Part shown: positions 10,073 through 64,000 of the stretch, one piece after another
Position numbering within the stretch: position 1 is the first letter of the stretch
Layout of the letters: every line of letters begins with the position of its first letter
Assembly (NCBI GenBank): GCA_903813345.2
Contig: CAIIXF020000010.1
Span: 23,293,740 to 23,357,739, forward strand
Source: Owenia fusiformis
Taxonomy: Eukaryota; Annelida; Polychaeta; Sabellida; Oweniidae
DNA length: 64,000 nucleotides
Direction: 5' to 3'
Notes under the pieces: generated by a model
What the model was told of the DNA's origin: nothing
Seen by the model: only the letters and a program-made list of their open reading frames with translations
Database searches by the model: none
Made by a program: the position numbers and the translations under genes

Positions 10073-10984
10073 ATTTAGAAATTCCTGATAAAATAAAAAG
10101 TTGAATTGTTCACCTGCAAAAGTGCTGCAGAATTACAAAAATAACTGCCACCAATAGATTACGAGATGAGATGTTTCACTTGTGATACTATATTCTAGTA
10201 TTCTCCAAACCAAAACAATCCTGCCCTCACTTATGAAGGTGTTGACATTTCAACTCTCACATTTGAAGAGGGTAAATTATCAAACCTATGTATGCAGCCT
10301 AAACCAAGCTCTACCAAGCCAAACACTGCATGAACTTTGAATTCCCTGAGGAATCCTTACCACCAAAATGGTCAAAAAATCCTTCCTTCCAACATGTCCA
10401 ATGAAAATTGTTGATATATATAAAGAGGCAATTTTGGAAGATGAAAACAATAAATATGGTGAGTAAAAAGAAATTATGAATCAGAATATGTGTAAGAACT
10501 AGAGGAATGGAATGAAATTAAGAGCAAAGTGATAATTTTGAGAAATTTGGTATTCTATGTTGTGTATTGGCCATTCTCAAATGAAGGTAAATCTGAAATC
10601 AAAAATGAAGTTACCATGAGAATGAAACATGGTTACCAAAGTAACCAAGTAAATTCTTACCTCCAAAGTCTATAACAATACAAAGATTTAATTTTTTTAA
10701 TATCTGAAAAGTTGATAACAGAATCTGATTAAATTGAAAAGTTATAGCATTTATCAATTGTGGAGGTCAAATTTCAATAAAACCCTAGTTACCATGGTAA
10801 CCAATCAAATTTTAGCTCCAAAAGCCAGATCTAATATTTTAAATCAATCATTGTCTAAGATCTGAAAAAATTAGACATGTATCTCCTTATTTCAAAAGTT
10901 ATAGCATCCATCCAATGTGGGGGTCAGACTTTCCCTAAAACCCTGGTTACCATGGCAACCAATCATGTACCAGCTCCCAAAGTA

Positions 10985-11474
10985 CAGGGCTGTCAACTTG
11001 GGACCACCTAATATGAGTGACTTCAAAATGTTGGACACCTAAGTCCAAATCTGAACACTTTTGTCCAAATTTTGAACACCTTTGGCCAACTTTTAAACAC
11101 CTTTGGCCAAAGTTTGAGCACCTTTGCCAAACTTTGAACACCTCAAATTTTTCGGGCTCACTACGCTCGCGATGTCGTCAACGGGGGGGGGGGGGGTAGG
11201 TATGAAAAATGTCCAATGAACATGCGTGACACATACGGGATTCGCGTGACAAATCCGAACAAATTGCGTTCGGTTTTTTCCGACGTTCGTATTTTTACCG
11301 TATCGTAAACATATTTCGAAAAAATTTCTACAGAAATATTTTTGCTTGACAATTGCCAGGTAAAATGCGTATTTTGCGTGACATTTTCTGTCACGCAAAA
11401 AAAACTGGCGTGACTTCAAATTCTTCAGCAAATGCGTGACAAATACGCGAATTGCGGGACAGTTGACAGGCCTG
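10985..11474. mobile_element. 490-bp DNA element with 6-bp target duplication
   Basis: The ends are CAGGGCTGTCAACT and the inverted copy AGTTGACAGGCCTG. AAAGTA lies directly on both sides (10979-10984 and 11475-11480). The left intron arm carries the uninterrupted site (reverse complement CCCAAAGTATAAT), which confirms both the insertion and the duplication. Inside are short tandem words (CCTTTGGCCAA repeated near 11068-11110) and a run of 14 G at 11183-11196. The CAGG termini recall hAT-type ends, but a 6-bp duplication is short for that group, so the superfamily is left open. The frames in it show no transposase features. Confidence 0.8.
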
Positions 11475-11484
11475 AAAGTATAAT

Positions 11485-12232
11485 CTGAAATCTGATAGTC
11501 TGAAATCTCCATTATCTCAAATGTGGGATACTGTTGTGCAGTACAACCTCATAGACTATGTTAAGAACATGATTTTTAATGCAGAAATCCCTTCAAAACA
11601 AGAATTTAGAACTGTAGTCTACGGACGTGTCAAGAGTTTTCACAATTATAGTACTGTTTTATCATCATTAATGTATAAAAATCTCAACGTGGTGACAGGA
11701 TCGTTGTCTATCCTAAAACCGAATGTATGGTGGGTGATCGCAAAAGAAAACCCCAATGTATTATACCTCTGTAAAATGATGGTCAAATTATTAACCTCGA
11801 CATATTTTAACAGTAGACGCCGTGAGGGTGACACTACTTTATCAGAAATCTGTATATTTTGTGATCTTAACGAAAGAGAAAGTGTTAAGCATTTCTTGAT
11901 TACTTGTCCAGCTTTTACTGATGTTAGAAAACCCTTACTCAATTTAGCGAGAGGTAATCTGAATGTAATGAACGACGATTATATTCTTAAAGTGATTCTA
12001 GGAACTGTATACAATGATGATAAGGAGACTCTGTTACTCATAGCTATGCATGTGTACGAGTTACACAGGCATAGGCAATTTCTTGTGGATAAAAGTTAGT
12101 TATCCTCTTTACCTTTAACATCAAGTAACACAAATATGTTTTATAATTTTATTTAATTTTCTCTACATGTTAATATGAATGTAACTCTCTTTTATTTAAG
12201 AGGTAAATAAATTATACATACATACAATACAA
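11485..12232 (+). mobile_element. 5'-truncated LINE (non-LTR retrotransposon)
   Basis: This block is absent from the left intron arm and interrupts the sequence AAAGTATAAT..ACAAT there. It carries the carboxy-terminal end of a LINE open frame, a short untranslated region, and a 3' tail of short TACA/CAATA words (about 12213-12233). Short-repeat tails are known for several LINE clades. The 5' truncation is typical of non-LTR insertions. The LINE lies immediately beside the 490-bp DNA element. The clade cannot be assigned from this fragment. Confidence 0.75.
11521..12099 (+). pseudogene. C-terminal fragment of LINE ORF2 (reverse transcriptase protein)
   Basis: 192 codons are open to a TAG stop. 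Near residues 111-129 the fragment has a CCHC pattern, C-x2-C-x9-H-x4-C (Cys111, Cys114, His124, Cys129), followed by a Pro and a basic residue. This is the established signature of the carboxy-terminal zinc-knuckle region of many non-LTR retrotransposon proteins. The catalytic reverse-transcriptase and endonuclease domains are missing, so the fragment cannot retrotranspose on its own. The assigned Met is simply the first ATG after the truncation point. It has no role in the collagen gene beyond lying in its intron. Confidence 0.75.
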
Positions 12233-12634
12233 TACTTTAAATAAATCAACCATTTACAAAAGTCTGAAAAAATGAGACCTGTACATTGTATCTCCCTTAT
12301 TTCAAAAGTTATAGCATCCATCCAATATGGGGGTTCGAGTCTGTGAAATAGACCCCTGTATAAGTCATGGACCCATATGAGGCCATAACCTGAGATTCTA
12401 TGGACTGATCTTTAAATAAGATTGGTGCTAATATGTTATAGAAGTTTTCTATTCACATTTTAACCCTTCCTAACACATTGGTGACAAAATATGCATGAAA
12501 TGACTCTGTCATTCCTGAAAATTGACACCCGAAGGATATGTTTTATCCATTTCCATAGCAACAACGTCACCATGTGAAATTAAATTTTTATAATATATTC
12601 AGTTAGCCTATACCAATATACCTCAGTAATTGAG

Positions 12635-13505
12635 TACCTGAGCCTATGGGATCGACCAGGTATCCGCCCGTTGGTCCGTCCGTCGGTCCGTCTGTCTGTC
12701 ATCATTGGCCACACAAATTAAAACTGCTATTCGGATTGAGTCATATCCACATTCATTTTATGCATATCCATAATGCCTATTTGACCTATCATGGCCATTT
12801 CCCAAGTTCACCCAGTTTCCGAGAAATTGCTGATTTTAACGTAGAAAAGTCAAATTTTCTATCAATACTTGGCACTTTGTTGAAGTAGAACTTTCAAATA
12901 ACTTCTAGTAGTTGCTGTATATGCAGTTTATTACAGTTTTTGGTGTTTACTCTATAAAATTTGACAAAAAGTAGGGAACTTTCAGGGAACTTTCTCATGT
13001 ATAAAGTCAATCATCATTGGCTGCACAAATTAAAACTGCTATTCGCATTGAGTCATATTCACATTCATTTTATGCATATCCATAATGCCTGTTTGACCTA
13101 TCATCGCCATTTCTCAAGTTCGCCCAGTTTCCGAGAAATCGCCGACTTTGAGGTCAAAAAGTCAAATTAATTGACTAACTGAAAAATTGACTAACTGAAC
13201 AATTGACTAACTGAAACTGATAGGCAAATCTGACTTGAGAAACTGAGTACTGAGTAACTAAATAATCAATTTGAAAAATCAACTTTTTTTGGATGTAAAT
13301 TTTGGTCACCTTAATCACAAAAGACCTATTAAACTCTGAATAAGTAAAATGTTCAAGGTCAAAGGTCCTTGAACTAGGTCACAAACTGTGCTATCTAAGT
13401 TTCTCAAAGTTCGAGACTACAAATCAAAATCAATAATTTTGTTTGAAAATCAGGATATACATTCCTCTGAAGGTTCTACACTGTGTGAGCACAGGACCGT
13501 GGGTC
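12635..13505. repeat. Inserted repeat with internal 155-bp direct duplication
   Basis: Absent from the left intron arm, so inserted into the right arm. It begins near a TCCGTCCGTCGGTCCGTCTG low-complexity tract. It holds two copies, about 310 bp apart, of a 155-bp segment (about 12700-12860 and 13010-13165), each containing CATCATTGGC, CACAAATTAAAACTGCTATT and CAGTTTCCGAGAAAT. Short TTGACTAACTGA repeats follow. Similar (TCCG)n-containing repeats recur at 63090. No coding potential is apparent. Exact ends were not resolved. Confidence 0.6.
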
Positions 13506-13743
13506 CTTTATTTGGAAACATTCCGATGAGAATTTTTGGAGTTCTTGCCTAATTTCGTAGTAGGGGTCCAAATTATAGCCCTTGGGGGTCAAATGGCCGC
13601 AAAATCTGAAAGCTGAAAAACTAAGATCTAATAATTCATTCAAATATGTAAAATCATATTAGCAACATAAAAAATGATGTCCCATAATATCCCTCTGAAC
13701 ACACACCTAAACCCTCATTCTGACTCCACTATTATTATTTTGA

Positions 13744-63280
<49,537 letters not shown>

Positions 63281-63284
63281 ACAG

Positions 63285-64000
63285 TAATTTAGGTACAAAT
63301 ATAAAACTAATATTTATATGTTTTCATGCTAAAAAAGTTTGACATTAACAAAGGTAGAAATGTGGGTATTTAGGAAACACATGGCAGCCATCTTGGAAAA
63401 TTACACACTATTTTATGATTTTTGCTATGATTCAAAAGTAGTGGAGTGATTTAATATGTGATGACTTATAAGCATGGCACACTGCCTTTTGACACTCTGG
63501 CTTTTAGGCGGGCATTTTGAAAATGGCCGACATGTATGTGTCATTTATGTTTTTATGATAATAATAATACGAAATGTATGTAAACTGTAATATTTATATG
63601 TTTTCAAGATAAAAAAATTTGATAAGACATTAATTAAGGTCAAAATGTAGATATTTAAGAATCGCATGGCAGCCATCTTGGAAAATGGCGGGCATTACAT
63701 CCTATTTTACAATTTTATGATTTTTGCTTCAATTTTGTTCATATTTAATATATAATGACTTATAAGCATGGCACACTGTCTTTTGACACTGGCTTTAAGG
63801 CGGCCATTTTGAAAATGGCCGACATTTTACACATGTCATTTATGTTTTATACTATATATAACACAAAATGCAATAGAGTGATTTTGTTCATATATAATAG
63901 GATTTTATTTGTAGAATTTCACACTGTTTTAGGACACTTTGGCTAGTACATGGCCATTTTGAAAATGGCTGCCATTTTTACATGATTGTGTTATTTTACA
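63285..64000. repeat. Tandem repeat of about 294 bp, more than two copies
   Basis: ATGACTTATAAGCATGGCAC occurs at 63461 and 63755 (294 bp apart). Each copy is preceded by ATGGCAGCCATCTTGGAAAA and followed by GGC(G/C)ATTTTGAAAATGGCC. A third, more diverged copy runs out of the window from about 63870. Self-complementary words such as GGCCATTTTGAAAATGGCC make small hairpins. It is an intronic non-coding repeat. Confidence 0.75.

Larger units (their letters stand above)
9345..10515. mobile_element. Nested inverted-repeat element inside right arm
   Basis: A second, smaller palindrome occupies the first insertion. The left arm runs from about 9345 to 9560 and the right arm from about 10290 to 10515. 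GAATGGAATGA near 10506-10516 mirrors CTCATTCCATTC near 9350. GAGGCAATTTTGGAAGATGA near 10426-10445 mirrors TCATTTTGCACAATTGCCTC near 9422-9441. ACTGCATGAA near 10326 mirrors TTCATGCAGT near 9515. The block is missing at the matching position of the left intron arm (about 7950-8000), so it inserted as a unit. No transposase frame is seen, and its exact ends and target duplication could not be fixed. Confidence 0.65.

Overview
The window is eukaryotic genomic DNA, most likely from a marine invertebrate. The flanks are AT-rich and crowded with terminal-inverted-repeat elements, foldback repeats and a LINE fragment. Coding blocks have GT..AG borders, and there are no prokaryote-type gene clusters. 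A spiralian (annelid or mollusc) fits the protein type and the repeat style, but this is inference and the species cannot be named from the sequence.

One plus-strand gene dominates: a giant collagen-like gene with near-universal Gly-X-Thr triplets. My model is a short candidate first coding exon (5659-5689), a 459-bp exon that ends an acidic leader and begins the collagen (6238-6696), a 7.1-kb intron (6697-13789), and a single open exon of 49,095 bp (13790-62884). Every junction is phase 1 and, from exon 2 onward, splits a Gly codon as G|GT or G|GG. The giant exon ends at a consensus donor (CAG|GTGAGA), so the protein continues beyond the window. The stop near 62937 is intronic. The giant exon encodes 16,365 residues, about 5,455 Gly-X-Y triplets: a heterogeneous start, array A (31.8 kb), a Pro-containing cassette, array B (15.1 kb), a second copy of that cassette, and a GPT/GAT-rich tail. 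Arrays A and B are built from nine-residue GAT-GAT-GST units (27 bp) in higher-order repeats, including a nearly perfect 1,989-bp tandem duplication.

The 7.1-kb intron is a decayed giant palindrome. Its left arm (6841-8365) is repeated in reverse complement at 8848-13745. The right arm has been split by several insertions: a nested inverted-repeat element that holds a MITE-like element with a tRNA-like B box, a 490-bp DNA element with a 6-bp target duplication, a 5'-truncated LINE, and an element with an internal direct repeat. Between the arms lies an island of decayed collagen code with a 36-bp repeat.

The first 5.6 kb hold no convincing gene apart from one weak exon candidate. They contain a 305-bp MITE with a 7-bp target duplication, a 331-bp TIR element, a 758-bp TTAA-flanked foldback element and a cluster of four TGACGTCA sites. 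The last 1.1 kb is intron sequence made of tandem repeats about 294 bp long.
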